Positions 41,663 to 51,392 are shown, numbered from the stretch's first letter. The stretch: DNA of 64,000 nt from Alcanivoracaceae bacterium (GCA_002706085.1 PAJO01000028.1:217277-281276); one strand, 5' to 3'. The notes: generated by a model not told the origin, from the letters alone. Program-made: numbers and translations.

Positions 41663-41679
41663 TCCGCTGAGATTAGACC

Positions 41680-43569
41680 ATGGATTTCTTCCAACACCAG
41701 GAACGTGCCCGGCGTAAAACCGGCTTGCTGGTGCTCTATTTCGTCGTGGCAGTGGTGGCAGTGATCGCCAGCGTGACCGCCGCCATGCTGCTGATCCTGC
41801 ATTTCTCCGGCGCGGGAGTCTCTCTTCAGGCTCCCTGGGCTCACCCCTTTACGGCCTGGATCGCGCTCGGCACCTTTGTGGTCATTGTCGGCGGTTGTCT
41901 GGTGAAAACCTGGCAGCTACGCAAGGGCGGCCCCGCCCTCGCCGAGATGATGGGTGCCAAGCCAATCGACGCCACCACCACCGATAACAGCGAGCAGCGT
42001 CTGCTTAACGTGGTGGAAGAGATGAGCATCGCTGCCGGCATCCCGGCACCCAGAATCTACGTGCTTGAGCAGGAACCGGCCATCAACGCCTTTGCCGCCG
42101 GCTTCCGTCCTTCAGAAGCCATCGTCGCGGTCACTCGGGGCACCCTGGACAAACTTTCACGGGACGAGCTGCAAGCGATTGTCGGGCATGAATTCAGCCA
42201 CATTCTCAATGCTGACATCCGCATCAACCTGCGGATGGTGGCAGTGCTTGCCGGCATTCTTGCTGTGGGCAAAGTCGGCGAATATCTGCTTCACAGCCAG
42301 CGTCATCAGTCCCGATCGTCCAGACGCAACAACAAGGGCAATCTGGTTATTGTCGGGCTGGCCCTGATGGTCATCGGCTATGTGGGCTTGTTCTTCGGAC
42401 GCCTGATCAAGGCGGCTATCAGCCGTCAGCGGGAGCTGCTGGCTGATGCGTCTGCCGTGCAATTCACCCGTAACCCCGATGGCTTGGCCGGCGCCCTGAT
42501 CCAGGTGCGCAACAACGGCGGCTCCTATCTTGCCAACGCCCATGCGGAAGACATGAGCCATATGTGCTTTGTGCTACCTGTCAAAATGCACCTGCAACGC
42601 TGGCTCTCCACGCACCCGCCGGTGGATGAACGCCTCACCGCTTTGGGTGAGGGCTGGGTTGCGCGAGCCAGGGCCCGGGCCAGACAATTCGGCGACCCGT
42701 CACCCAACCCACCGTCAGCGCCACAGGCTGCCAATGTGGACGGTTCTCTGGGCTTCGCCCCGGGCGCCAACCCTGCCCGGGTCTCCAGTCAGGTAGGGAC
42801 CGTGAAAGACGCCGACATTGATTGGGCACAGACCACGCTGGCGCAACTGCCAGAGGAAATTCGCCAGTCCCTGCGCCAGCCGCAAGGTGCCCGCAGGGCA
42901 TTGCTGGCCCTGATTCTGGCCAGCAATCGCAACGACACGGCCCACCAGCTTCGTCAGGCAGGGTTGGCTGACGAGCAGCCTGCCCTTGAGACAATGGCAG
43001 AAGCGCTTCGCCCCCTGGGGGCTACCCTCCGCCTGCCGGTCATTGATCTGGCCTTGCCCGCACTGAAGAACGAACCCCGTGCCGCCCGCGAACAGCTACT
43101 TGCTGAACTGGAGTCTCTCGCCAAAGCGGACAACACCTTCAGCTTGTTTGAATGGGCGTTGCTGGGGCTGGCAAGGCAACAACTTGGCGAGCGGGCGGGG
43201 CGCAACCGGCACACCCGTTTTCATCGCTATGGCGCGGTAGCGGCAGAACTGCAGCTACTCTTTTCCCTGCTGGTGTGGGCCAGTGGCGCCACACAAGACA
43301 CGGGCACGGCATTGTTCAGCCGCTATACCCAGGGACTCCTTCCTGCCGGGCGTACCTTGCTCCCGTTGACCCACTGCAGCAGCGACAAGCTGTTTCAGGC
43401 TGTCGACCGCCTGACGGATCTGTCCCCCTTGTTAAAGGGTCCTATCATCGACAGCGCCGTCGACCTGGCCATGGATGATGGCGAGCTGAAAAGTCAGGAG
43501 CGGGAAATGCTGCGCGCCCTGTCCTCCCTGCTGGAATGCCCCCTTCCACCCTGTTTTGGCGACCACTGA
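41680..43569 (+). CDS. M48-family membrane zinc metalloprotease with long C-terminal domain
   Basis: The 629-residue product has two N-terminal membrane helices, an HtpX-like catalytic domain with zinc motif HEFSH (His170, Glu171, His174) and third ligand Glu in RELLADASAVQF, and two more helices between. The C-terminal 300 residues are soluble and helix-rich, longer than HtpX (about 290 residues total). The active site is expected on the cytoplasmic side, as in HtpX, but the topology is not certain. Quality control of membrane proteins with LemA is an inference from gene pairing. Confidence 0.92.
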   Translation: MDFFQHQERARRKTGLLVLYFVVAVVAVIASVTAAMLLILHFSGAGVSLQAPWAHPFTAWIALGTFVVIVGGCLVKTWQLRKGGPALAEMMGAKPIDATTTDNSEQRLLNVVEEMSIAAGIPAPRIYVLEQEPAINAFAAGFRPSEAIVAVTRGTLDKLSRDELQAIVGHEFSHILNADIRINLRMVAVLAGILAVGKVGEYLLHSQRHQSRSSRRNNKGNLVIVGLALMVIGYVGLFFGRLIKAAISRQRELLADASAVQFTRNPDGLAGALIQVRNNGGSYLANAHAEDMSHMCFVLPVKMHLQRWLSTHPPVDERLTALGEGWVARARARARQFGDPSPNPPSAPQAANVDGSLGFAPGANPARVSSQVGTVKDADIDWAQTTLAQLPEEIRQSLRQPQGARRALLALILASNRNDTAHQLRQAGLADEQPALETMAEALRPLGATLRLPVIDLALPALKNEPRAAREQLLAELESLAKADNTFSLFEWALLGLARQQLGERAGRNRHTRFHRYGAVAAELQLLFSLLVWASGATQDTGTALFSRYTQGLLPAGRTLLPLTHCSSDKLFQAVDRLTDLSPLLKGPIIDSAVDLAMDDGELKSQEREMLRALSSLLECPLPPCFGDH

Positions 43570-43693
43570 TCGCTTTACGGATGTGAATTCGCTTCAAAAA
43601 TAGGAAAAGGCTTACACTGAGTTACGCAAATCGCCTATTTTTTAGCACGCTTGTGCATGCAAAATCAGGTCATTGTAGGGAGAGGTTGAAGAC

Positions 43694-44059
43694 ATGGAAT
43701 TCAGCAAAGTCAGCACTCGCAATGCCTGGGCCGCCGTAGAGCACATCACCTCACAGATGCGTAGCGGCACCCTGAGCCCTGCCCTGACCCAATGGGTACG
43801 CGGCCACGGTTTTAACCCCGACACCACGGTGTTCTCCGGTGTATGTCTGTTCGATGATGACATCTACACCGGCACCCTGATCGACCACCACGAGCATGTC
43901 TGGGAATTCCTCGCCGACCTCAACGATGACAGCGCCAGCGAGCTCGACGATGTCACCGCCGAACTGGGCCCCAAATCACCGGACCACCCTGATGCCGATC
44001 TGTGTGATCGTGTGACCATGGCGATCCTGTTTCACCGCGAAGAATTGATCGCGGCCTGA
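43694..44059 (+). CDS. Conserved hypothetical protein (121 aa)
   Basis: GGGAGAGG precedes the ATG. The product is acidic and cytoplasmic, with WAAVEHITSQMRSGTLSPAL and a Asp-rich strand-turn region FDDDIYTGTLIDHHEHVWEF. I do not recognise a family. It converges with the FemAB-like gene, with one base between the two stops. Confidence 0.7.
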   Translation: MEFSKVSTRNAWAAVEHITSQMRSGTLSPALTQWVRGHGFNPDTTVFSGVCLFDDDIYTGTLIDHHEHVWEFLADLNDDSASELDDVTAELGPKSPDHPDADLCDRVTMAILFHREELIAA

Positions 44060-44060
44060 T

Positions 44061-45104
44061 TCAGTCACTGCCACGCCGGTAGGGCAACAACGAACGCGCC
44101 TCGTCACGGTAGCGCTGCACGTGCTCGGCCTCTTCCCGGCAGAAATCACCAATGGCTCGCTGAAAGGCAGGCTCACGCAGGTGATGCAACGACCAGGTAA
44201 TCACCGGTTCGAAACCGCGCAGGATCTTGTGTTCTCCTTGCACTCCCGGGTCGAACTCTGCCAGTCCGGACGCAATGGCATGCTCAATGCCCTGGTAGTA
44301 ACAGAGCTCGAAGTGCAGCCCGTCGCACTCTTCAAGACAACCCCAGTAACGACCGTAAAGACAGTCGCCATCCTGAAAATACAGCGCCGCCGCCAATGGC
44401 TGCTGACCACGACGCGCCAACACCAACATCAGCTGATCCGCCATGGCCTCACGAATCGCCGCAAAAAACGCTTCATCCAGATAGGGGAGCTGCCCACGTT
44501 TCAGGTAGGTGCTGGCATAGCACTGGTAGTAGAAAGCCCAATCTTCATCGGTAATTTGCCCGCCCTGTAAACGTGTGACAGCGATGCCCTGCTCGGCAAT
44601 GCGGCGCCTTTCCTTGCGCAGGTTCTTGCGCTTTCGCGACTGGAACCGGCTCAAAAAATCTTCGAAGTCCTGATAATCACGGTTGAACCAGCGAAAGTGG
44701 CAGGCCTGCCGGGCAACCAGGGGTAATGCGGACAGTTGCTCTCGACACGCCCTGTCAGGAAACAGCACATGCCAGCCACTGGCGCCCTGCTGCGCCATTT
44801 GCTCGCTAACCGCCCCCCAAATCTGGTCTGCATTCAGGGTGCCACGCCAACGGGGTCCCACCACAGGCGTAAACGGAATCGCCGTCACCAACTTCGGATA
44901 GTACGCCAGCCCATGGCGCTGATAGGCCTCTGCCCAGCTGTAATCGAAGACATACTCGCCACGGGAATGACTGCGGGCGTAGAGGGGCAACCAGCCTTGA
45001 TTCAGCGTTTGATGACAGGGGCCCCAGCCGCGCTGGGGGCTCACCGCCCCGCCACTTTCCAGTGCCGCAACAAAAGCGGGCTTGAGAAAAGGATAATCAG
45101 TCAA
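44061..45104 (-). CDS. FemAB-like / GNAT-fold protein (peptidogalycan family)
   Basis: The 347-residue frame probably starts at a TTG (45104) with GGAG eight bases upstream; a longer TTG start at 45143 is possible. The sequence has the double GNAT plan of the PF04339 FemAB-like family: PYLDEAFFAAI, QQPLAAALYFQDGDCLYGRY and a C-terminal FDPGVQGEHKILRGFEPVI. These proteins are thought to transfer aminoacyl or acyl groups, but substrates are unproven. It is monocistronic. Confidence 0.88.
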   Translation of the reverse strand: MTDYPFLKPAFVAALESGGAVSPQRGWGPCHQTLNQGWLPLYARSHSRGEYVFDYSWAEAYQRHGLAYYPKLVTAIPFTPVVGPRWRGTLNADQIWGAVSEQMAQQGASGWHVLFPDRACREQLSALPLVARQACHFRWFNRDYQDFEDFLSRFQSRKRKNLRKERRRIAEQGIAVTRLQGGQITDEDWAFYYQCYASTYLKRGQLPYLDEAFFAAIREAMADQLMLVLARRGQQPLAAALYFQDGDCLYGRYWGCLEECDGLHFELCYYQGIEHAIASGLAEFDPGVQGEHKILRGFEPVITWSLHHLREPAFQRAIGDFCREEAEHVQRYRDEARSLLPYRRGSD

Positions 45105-45293
45105 TGTGACTCCACATGAGTTTCCCTGCCGGCTTGGGTACAATGCGCCAGTTGCACGGTCGTACAGAGCGCTGACAAGCCCAAACCGGGCCCGGTACCG
45201 CGCCGCCCTGCTTCACCGCCTCCTTTTTATCCGGCGGTTTTCGACACTTTCATCATTGTGAATACATTTTTTCAACAAGGTAATGTCTAGTCC

Positions 45294-45896
45294 ATGAATG
45301 TTTCCAAACCCCTGACCGCATTTTATATTGCTGCGGCACTGTTACTGGCCATCCCCGGCGCCTGGCTGCTTTTCGCCCCGGAAATGGCTGTTGTCACTAT
45401 CCACGAGAATCTGGCGTTTGTGCAGGTCTCCAACATTCACAGCCAACAAACCGGGCTGGGCCTGCTGCTGGCCGCGGCGGTCAATCTGGCCTGCCTGCTG
45501 GGCGGCCCTCAGCGGGTTCCGCTGCATGTGGCAGTGTTTTTCTACCTGGCAGGTCTGGTCGCCAGCCACGGCAACGCGGTATTCGCCGACCAATGGTGGC
45601 TGTGGATCCCCGCCCTGGTCTACCTGCTGCCGCTGATTCCGTTTGCGAAGCTGGTGCCCGCAAAATTGCCACTGCCAACGGGCGCAAGCGGCCAGCAACG
45701 CGGTGAGGTGAAGTGGTTCAACCCCAACAAGGGCTTCGGTTTCATCCTGACCGACAAGGGTGAGGAGCTGTTTGTGCACTTCAAGGCCGTTCAGAATGGT
45801 GGCCGACGCAGCCTGCGGACCGGCACCCGGGTTCGCTTCGACACGCGCATGTCCGACCGTGGCGAACAGGCCGATAACGTTTATATCGAGCAGTAA
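45294..45896 (+). CDS. Membrane-anchored cold-shock domain protein
   Basis: Residues about 5-125 form four hydrophobic segments, resembling small multi-span membrane proteins. The C-terminal 65 residues are a cold-shock domain with GEVKWFNPNKGFGFILTD (RNP1) and ELFVHFKAV (RNP2). A nucleic-acid-binding domain tethered to the membrane differs from free Csp proteins, and also from the known CSD-DUF1294 fusions in which the CSD comes first. It could localise or chaperone mRNA at the membrane. A hairpin follows the stop. Confidence 0.88.
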   Translation: MNVSKPLTAFYIAAALLLAIPGAWLLFAPEMAVVTIHENLAFVQVSNIHSQQTGLGLLLAAAVNLACLLGGPQRVPLHVAVFFYLAGLVASHGNAVFADQWWLWIPALVYLLPLIPFAKLVPAKLPLPTGASGQQRGEVKWFNPNKGFGFILTDKGEELFVHFKAVQNGGRRSLRTGTRVRFDTRMSDRGEQADNVYIEQ

Positions 45897-45915
45897 CCCC
45901 GAACGCATTTCGGGG
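45897..45915 (+). terminator. Short hairpin after the membrane cold-shock gene
   Basis: CCCCGAA pairs with TTCGGGG around five bases, directly after the stop codon. No T run follows, so termination strength is doubtful. Confidence 0.45.
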
Positions 45916-45967
45916 CACGCAACACAACCCTGTTGCTGCCCCGATTGCCCGACCCGGAATAACAACA

Positions 45968-47503
45968 ATGACTCTGGCAATCGCAGACTGGATTGTCCTG
46001 GCCGGTTATCTGTGTATCGTGCTGGGCATTGGCATTTACTTCTCTCGCCGTAACACCTCCACCGAAGAATACTTTGTCGGCGGGCGTCGCTTTCGAGGCT
46101 GGGTGATCGGCCTGTCGCTGGTGGGCACCTCCATCAGCTCGATCACCTTTCTGGCCTACCCCGCCGACGCCTTTAAAACTGACTGGCTACGCTATCTTCC
46201 CAATCTGGCATTACTGCCTGCGATCCTGGTGGCGGCCTTTGTATTTCTGCCGTTTTTCCGCCGCGGCAACATGACCAGCGCCTACGAATTTCTGGAAATG
46301 CGCTACGGGCCCTCGGTACGGGTCTACGGGGCGGTAGCGTTTCTGGTAGCCCAGGTGGTTCGCCTGGCCATGATCCTGTGGTTGCTTTCCCTACTGATTC
46401 AGCAAGTCACGGGCTTGTCGCCCACCACAGCCATTGTGCTCGGCGGGCTTTTTGTGGGGTTATACACCGTGATTGGCGGTATCGATGCGGTGATCTGGAC
46501 CGATGTGCTGCAAACTGTGGTACTGCTGTTGGGCGGGATTCTCTGCTTGTGGGTGATTCTGGAGGCACTGCCCGGCGGTCTGGGCCAGATCGTCGATCAA
46601 GCCGGGGCGGCCGGCAAGTTTGCGTTGGCCCCCTGGGAGAATGGCGCTCCCGGTGAGACCTCCTGGTCACTGTCGCTGAGCGAAAAAACGGCCACCATGA
46701 TGCTGCTGATCGGCCTGACCAACTGGCTCACCGAATACTCCAGTAATCAGAACACGGTGCAGCGATACTGCGCCTCACAATCCACCCAGGAAGCCCGTCG
46801 CGGCCTGTGGGTGTATCTGTTCACCGCCCTGCCGATCTGGGCTTTTTACATGTTTCTGGGTACCGCGCTCTGGGTGTTCTTTGAAACATTCCCGGATGCT
46901 CAGGCCAGCGCCATTCTGAATGGTGAGGCCCGTGCCGAAACCCTGATGCCGCATTTCATCACCGGCTACCTGCCTGCCGGCGTGGCCGGCCTGGTAATCG
47001 CCGCCGCTCTGGCGGCTGCCATGAGTTCTCTGGATTCCAGTATTAATTCGGTGACAACGGTGAGCGTGGTCGACCTCTACCGTCGGCATTTGCGCCCCGG
47101 CGAAGACGATCGCCACTACCTGAAAGCGGCCTGGACCATTGCCGTCGCGGTGACAGCCCTGATGATCGCTGGCGCGTTGTGGCTAAATGGCGCTGACACC
47201 AAGACCCTGCAGGACACCTCGACCATTCTGGTCTCGCTGCTCGGCGGCGGGATGCTGGGGCTGTATCTTCTTGGTTTCTTCAGCCAGCGTGGCGATGAAC
47301 GGGCCGCCTGGTGCGGCATTGCCTGTACTCTGGCCTTTACCGGCTGGACCGTGTTGACCAACAAGGAAATGTTGCCGGAGGCGCTGAGCGCCCCCTTTGA
47401 TCTCTACTACACCGGGTTGATCGGCAACGTACTGATGTTTGTCGTGGGTTATCTGGCCGCATCACTGTGGTCTGCCCGGGCCACGTCAGCCCGGTCTTCC
47501 TGA
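45968..47503 (+). CDS. Sodium:solute symporter (SSS family)
   Basis: The 511-residue product has about 13 membrane helices and the family signatures EEYFVGGRRFRGWVIG, SLVGTSISSITFLAYPADAF and AAALAAAMSSLDSSINS, which include the sodium-site Ser/Thr residues. The closest known groups are sialic-acid, sugar and vitamin symporters; the substrate is not determined from sequence. It converges with a sialidase-like operon, overlapping the last gene by 55 bases. Confidence 0.92.
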   Translation: MTLAIADWIVLAGYLCIVLGIGIYFSRRNTSTEEYFVGGRRFRGWVIGLSLVGTSISSITFLAYPADAFKTDWLRYLPNLALLPAILVAAFVFLPFFRRGNMTSAYEFLEMRYGPSVRVYGAVAFLVAQVVRLAMILWLLSLLIQQVTGLSPTTAIVLGGLFVGLYTVIGGIDAVIWTDVLQTVVLLLGGILCLWVILEALPGGLGQIVDQAGAAGKFALAPWENGAPGETSWSLSLSEKTATMMLLIGLTNWLTEYSSNQNTVQRYCASQSTQEARRGLWVYLFTALPIWAFYMFLGTALWVFFETFPDAQASAILNGEARAETLMPHFITGYLPAGVAGLVIAAALAAAMSSLDSSINSVTTVSVVDLYRRHLRPGEDDRHYLKAAWTIAVAVTALMIAGALWLNGADTKTLQDTSTILVSLLGGGMLGLYLLGFFSQRGDERAAWCGIACTLAFTGWTVLTNKEMLPEALSAPFDLYYTGLIGNVLMFVVGYLAASLWSARATSARSS

Positions 47504-48075
47504 CACTCGCCACGGGACCGCAACAAGCGGTCCCGTACCAGCCAACCCACCGCCCAGCACACCAGCCAGGGGTCGAGCAGGTAATCCCAGAGGTTATCAC
47601 TGACCAGAAGATCGGCCCGAAAGGCCAACTGCGCCGCCACCAGGATCAGGCAAGAGGCGTAAGCACGGGTGACCCAACCTACCAGCCCAACCAACAGCAG
47701 CCCTGTGCTCAAGGCAAAGTCACCAAACCCCATGGCATAGGGGTCCGCATAGGAGGAACCCATACTGGTCGGGTAGAACCAAAGCGCCAGCACCACCAGC
47801 ATCAGGCAGGCACTGCGCAACTGCCCCACCGGCAACCAATAGTAGCCGGTGATCCGGTGCTTGATCGCCAGAATGGCCAGTAAACCACTGGCAATACTGA
47901 ACCCCGACAGATAGCTATTCACCCAGGCCGCCGGCCCCCACGGGTAGGGCAGCAGCGCCCAGACAAAGACCAGCACCGCCAAAACGATACGGGGTTTACG
48001 CTCAAGCAGTGACGCACTGATTCGCAGCTGTACCGCCACCAGCACCAGTGCCGTAATCAACAGATCAATGGTCAT
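47449..48075 (-). CDS. Multi-span membrane protein linked to the sialidase-like gene
   Basis: ATG at 48075 with AAGGAGC upstream gives 208 residues with about six membrane helices and a basic, acidic-mixed tail after VRDRLLRSRGECQED. It begins within the last 11 bases of the sialidase-like gene, so the two are translationally coupled. No family is recognised; its tail overlaps the symporter gene on the opposite strand. Confidence 0.75.
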   Translation of the reverse strand: MTIDLLITALVLVAVQLRISASLLERKPRIVLAVLVFVWALLPYPWGPAAWVNSYLSGFSIASGLLAILAIKHRITGYYWLPVGQLRSACLMLVVLALWFYPTSMGSSYADPYAMGFGDFALSTGLLLVGLVGWVTRAYASCLILVAAQLAFRADLLVSDNLWDYLLDPWLVCWAVGWLVRDRLLRSRGECQEDRADVARADHSDAAR

Positions 48076-49384
48076 TCTGGCGCTCCTTGTCTGAGGGGGA
48101 TGCAATGTCTGGCTGGCCCGGCGGGTACTCACCAGCCGGCAACCAGGCATGACGAATCGCGCTCTTGTTCCAGGTGTAAAGCACGTGCAAATCCCCATTA
48201 CGGGCCCGGATCATGTAGGGGTAGTCATACTGGAACCGGCAACCATGCCGCTGATCACACTTATTGGCCTTGACCCTCTCCAACAACACATCCGGGTTGT
48301 CCGGAGCATTTTCCGCCTGCAGTTCATCGCGAATCAGCGCTTCGTACTGGCCTGTCGTCAACTTCTCGTCACGCCACTGCTCGCGGTCATGCAAGGTCCA
48401 GACAACCTGCCAGGTCGCCCCCGCATCCCGGGTTTCGCGGATACACAGATCGTCACGCTCTTCCCGGTTACAGTTGGCCACCAGCAGCCAGTGGTTCTTG
48501 CCCAGCACCACACCACCCACTGCCGCGCTGGGATTTTCCAGACGGGAGTATTCCAGCGGCGACCATTGCCACCCACCATCGCCACTGTCGGATTGATACA
48601 GATAGCCGTTGTTGGGCTCGTTCTCGTTTCTCAGGAAGGACACCGAGTGGTCAGGAGCGTCCACCAGCACCAAGGGCTGGATCGCCTTGCGACCGTGACC
48701 AATACGGGCACGACCAAGAATCCGGCTGTCCTCGTCGAGACGGAGGATCTCACCGTATTTGCCAATCATTTCGTGATAAACCGGCAGGCCAATGGTGCCG
48801 TCGGCGTACTGCACCGGGGGCGTTTTGACCAGGGTACTGATATTCAGGAACGGGCTCGTGACCAGTGCCTTGTCGAACGACCAGGTTTCCCCCTGATTGT
48901 CAGATTCCAACACCACGATGCGGCTGGCAGCCCAGCCACCAAAACTGACCGCGACAACAAACAATCGCATGCGGCCATCGTCATCCAGAACGGGAACCGC
49001 ATTGCCCAGCTTGCGGACATGCCGGTTCCAGCCCACCGCGATCTGTTCCCGGGTCACCACCACGGCTTCGTCAGTCCACTTGTCAGCGGCGGGGTCAAAC
49101 AACGCGCTGTGAATCGCCACATCCGCCGCCCCTTCACGGGTACCGGCGAACCAGAAGGCTCTCAGCCTGCCATCCGGTAATTCGACCATGGACGGCGCAT
49201 GCACCAGGCGGGTATCGGCATCGGAGGCAAATTGCCCCGCCCACTGGCCGTCATACTGCGTATCAACCGCAGGCATGTCCGGTATCAGGGGAGGCGTCGG
49301 ACGCCATATGTGAGAGGGTGAAGCAGCATAGTAGCCCGCCACCAGGGCCATCCCCACTACAAGATGAAAAGCGCGTTTCAACAT
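48065..49384 (-). CDS. Sialidase-like (BNR repeat) envelope protein
   Basis: The 439-residue product has an N-terminal membrane anchor or signal (LVVGMALVAGYYAA) followed by a sialidase/neuraminidase-like six-bladed propeller. Asp-box-type motifs are visible as ESDNQGETWSF, SDSGDGGWQW and TRDAGATWQVVW; RLVHAPSMVELPDGRLRAFW holds the first-blade Arg region. It matches the BNR_2 (PF13088) class often labelled exo-alpha-sialidase, although many members are not sialidases. Start at 49384 has a weak ribosome site. Confidence 0.88.
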   Translation of the reverse strand: MLKRAFHLVVGMALVAGYYAASPSHIWRPTPPLIPDMPAVDTQYDGQWAGQFASDADTRLVHAPSMVELPDGRLRAFWFAGTREGAADVAIHSALFDPAADKWTDEAVVVTREQIAVGWNRHVRKLGNAVPVLDDDGRMRLFVVAVSFGGWAASRIVVLESDNQGETWSFDKALVTSPFLNISTLVKTPPVQYADGTIGLPVYHEMIGKYGEILRLDEDSRILGRARIGHGRKAIQPLVLVDAPDHSVSFLRNENEPNNGYLYQSDSGDGGWQWSPLEYSRLENPSAAVGGVVLGKNHWLLVANCNREERDDLCIRETRDAGATWQVVWTLHDREQWRDEKLTTGQYEALIRDELQAENAPDNPDVLLERVKANKCDQRHGCRFQYDYPYMIRARNGDLHVLYTWNKSAIRHAWLPAGEYPPGQPDIASPSDKERQNDH

Positions 49385-49667
49385 AAAGGACAAGTCGTTA
49401 TATCAATGATTGGCGCGCCTATTGTCCATGAATCGCACGCCAGTGCCACCGTAGCCTGCCCTGCGGCACATCAGAATAGACAAGACGAGTCGATTTCGCT
49501 GCTGATCAGTAAATTGCCTGCCATTGACCAAGCCATCTCTGCCGACCGTCCGAAGTTGTGAACTCCTCCACTGGCTTTTGATCAGAATGTGTTCACAGCG
49601 ACTGGGCGATGTCATAATGATGACAGACATTATTCGAAGAACAGCACCAAGGACTCTGCATTCTGCA

Positions 49668-50405
49668 ATGGAACGTTTTGCAATTGCCTGGCTGGCATTA
49701 TTGCTGGCCCTGTCGTGCCTGCCAGCCCACGCTGAAGACGACAACGACTGGAAACTGGTCAGCGAACGCAATGGTATTCAGGTCTACATGAAGCATCGTG
49801 ATGAATCACGACTGAAAACCTTCCGGGGTACCACTCGCTTCACTCTCAAAGACGAATATGCACTGGTGGCATTAATGAATGACTATGCCTCCTACCCTAA
49901 ATGGCTGCATTTCATTGACAGCGCCGAAGAGTTTGACCGGCAAGGCCCGCTCGATCGTAGCCTGCGGTTTACCACCCAGCTCCCCTGGCCGCTGGCCGAT
50001 CGCGAGGCCGTGCTGCGTGCCAAGGTGCACCAGACCCTCAACGACGAGGAAGAGTCGGTGATGATCGAATTGATCAATCGCCCGGATGCCCTCCCTCCCA
50101 ATAATGACTACATCCGGTTCCCGGAAATGTGGGGAAAACTGGGCTTTACCCGTATTGGCAATGACGAGGTGGAAATGGTCTACGAGATCATTCTCGATCC
50201 CGGGGGGTATATCCCCGCCTGGATTGCCAACATCCTGCTGCGTGACGCGCCGTATTTCACCCTTGAGCGGTTGCGGCGCATCGTCATGAAACCGGAATAC
50301 CAGAACCGCTACTATGACTATCTGGATCTGCGCGGCCCGGGACGACCTGAGTCTGCCTCCCCGCTGACACCAGAGGAAAGCGCGCCAACCCAAAACGCTC
50401 TGTAA
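49668..50405 (+). CDS. Exported START-domain (lipid-binding) protein
   Basis: The start at 49668 gives a signal peptide (MERFAIAWLALLLALS, cleaved near AHA-ED); an upstream ATG at 49620 is an alternative, and neither has a perfect ribosome site. The 245-residue product has a START/polyketide-cyclase-like fold with WKLVSERNGIQVYMKHRDES, FVL-type DYASYPKWLHFIDSAEE and PLADREAV. Bacterial START proteins in the periplasm bind lipids or hydrophobic ligands. It precedes plsC on the same strand. Confidence 0.85.
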   Translation: MERFAIAWLALLLALSCLPAHAEDDNDWKLVSERNGIQVYMKHRDESRLKTFRGTTRFTLKDEYALVALMNDYASYPKWLHFIDSAEEFDRQGPLDRSLRFTTQLPWPLADREAVLRAKVHQTLNDEEESVMIELINRPDALPPNNDYIRFPEMWGKLGFTRIGNDEVEMVYEIILDPGGYIPAWIANILLRDAPYFTLERLRRIVMKPEYQNRYYDYLDLRGPGRPESASPLTPEESAPTQNAL

Positions 50406-50516
50406 AGGCCGAAAGGGAGATAATGAAAACGTAACAAAGTGATTATCACCCTGTCATTTTCGGCCACACCTCCCTTAACATGGGTACCTATCCGTCCTTC
50501 TGGAGCGTACCCATCC

Positions 50517-51260
50517 ATGACACGGCTGTTCTATTTTCTTTATAGCTGGCTGATCTTTGTACCGCTGATGGCAGCGACCACTCTGGTCTGCGGAGCGATC
50601 TGTCTGGCCCTGGTGCCCTTTTTGCCTGCCGACCGTGTTGCCCGCTACAGTGCGGTCCCCTGGGCACGCCTCTGCCTGTTGTACAGCGGCGTGCGGGTAG
50701 ACCAGTTTGGCCACCACAATCTGCAGCCAGGCCAGAGTTACGTCATCGTGGCCAACCACCTGAGTCAGTTCGATATCTTTGTTCTCTACGGCTATTTGGG
50801 CGTGGACTTTCGGTGGGTAATGAAACATGAACTGCGCAAGGTGCCCGTGATCGGCATCTGCTGCGAAAAGCTGGGGCATATTTTTATCAACCGAAGCGAC
50901 CGGGACGCCGCCATCGCCAGCCTCAACGAGGCACGGGTACGGCTGAGTCATGGCGCCAGTGTGCTGTTTTTTCCTGAAGGCACCCGCAGTCGTGACGGGC
51001 AGCTCAAACCCTTCAAGAAAGGCGCCTTCAAAATGGCACAAGAGCTGCAACTGCCGGTATTGCCTGTCACCCTGACTGGCACCTTTGATATTCTGCCACC
51101 CGGCACCGCGCGGCTACAGCCTGGCCACCAGGCCACATTGACGCTGCATGCTCCACAGCCCATACCCCGCAACGAGGAAGACGTCGATCGGCTGATGAAG
51201 ACCTGCCATGTGCTCGTTGCACAGCCCCTTACCCATGCGTGCCCACAAGCGCTGGTATAG
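50517..51260 (+). CDS. plsC: 1-acyl-sn-glycerol-3-phosphate acyltransferase
   Basis: ATG at 50517 with GGAG 11 bases upstream gives 247 residues. The acyltransferase motifs are in order: NHLSQFD (HX4D catalytic), a second block GHIFINRSDRDAA, FPEGTRSRDG (acceptor site) and VLPVTLTG. One or two N-terminal membrane helices anchor it. It makes phosphatidic acid at the inner membrane; several PlsC paralogues are usual in such genomes. Confidence 0.94.
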   Translation: MTRLFYFLYSWLIFVPLMAATTLVCGAICLALVPFLPADRVARYSAVPWARLCLLYSGVRVDQFGHHNLQPGQSYVIVANHLSQFDIFVLYGYLGVDFRWVMKHELRKVPVIGICCEKLGHIFINRSDRDAAIASLNEARVRLSHGASVLFFPEGTRSRDGQLKPFKKGAFKMAQELQLPVLPVTLTGTFDILPPGTARLQPGHQATLTLHAPQPIPRNEEDVDRLMKTCHVLVAQPLTHACPQALV

Positions 51261-51297
51261 CTACAGCGACCGCCATAACCGGCGGTGATGCCATACC

Positions 51298-51326
51298 GGG
51301 CCGATCCTGTCGGACAGGATTGGCCC
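51298..51326 (+). terminator. Hairpin after plsC
   Basis: GGGCC and ATCCTGTC pair with GACAGGAT and GGCCC with one internal mismatch and a minimal loop. There is no T run. Confidence 0.5.
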
Positions 51327-51392
51327 ATTCGGCAGTGACAAAGTGTCTACACTCGGTGCCCATCGACCACGGGACTTGAACACGGAGTCATC

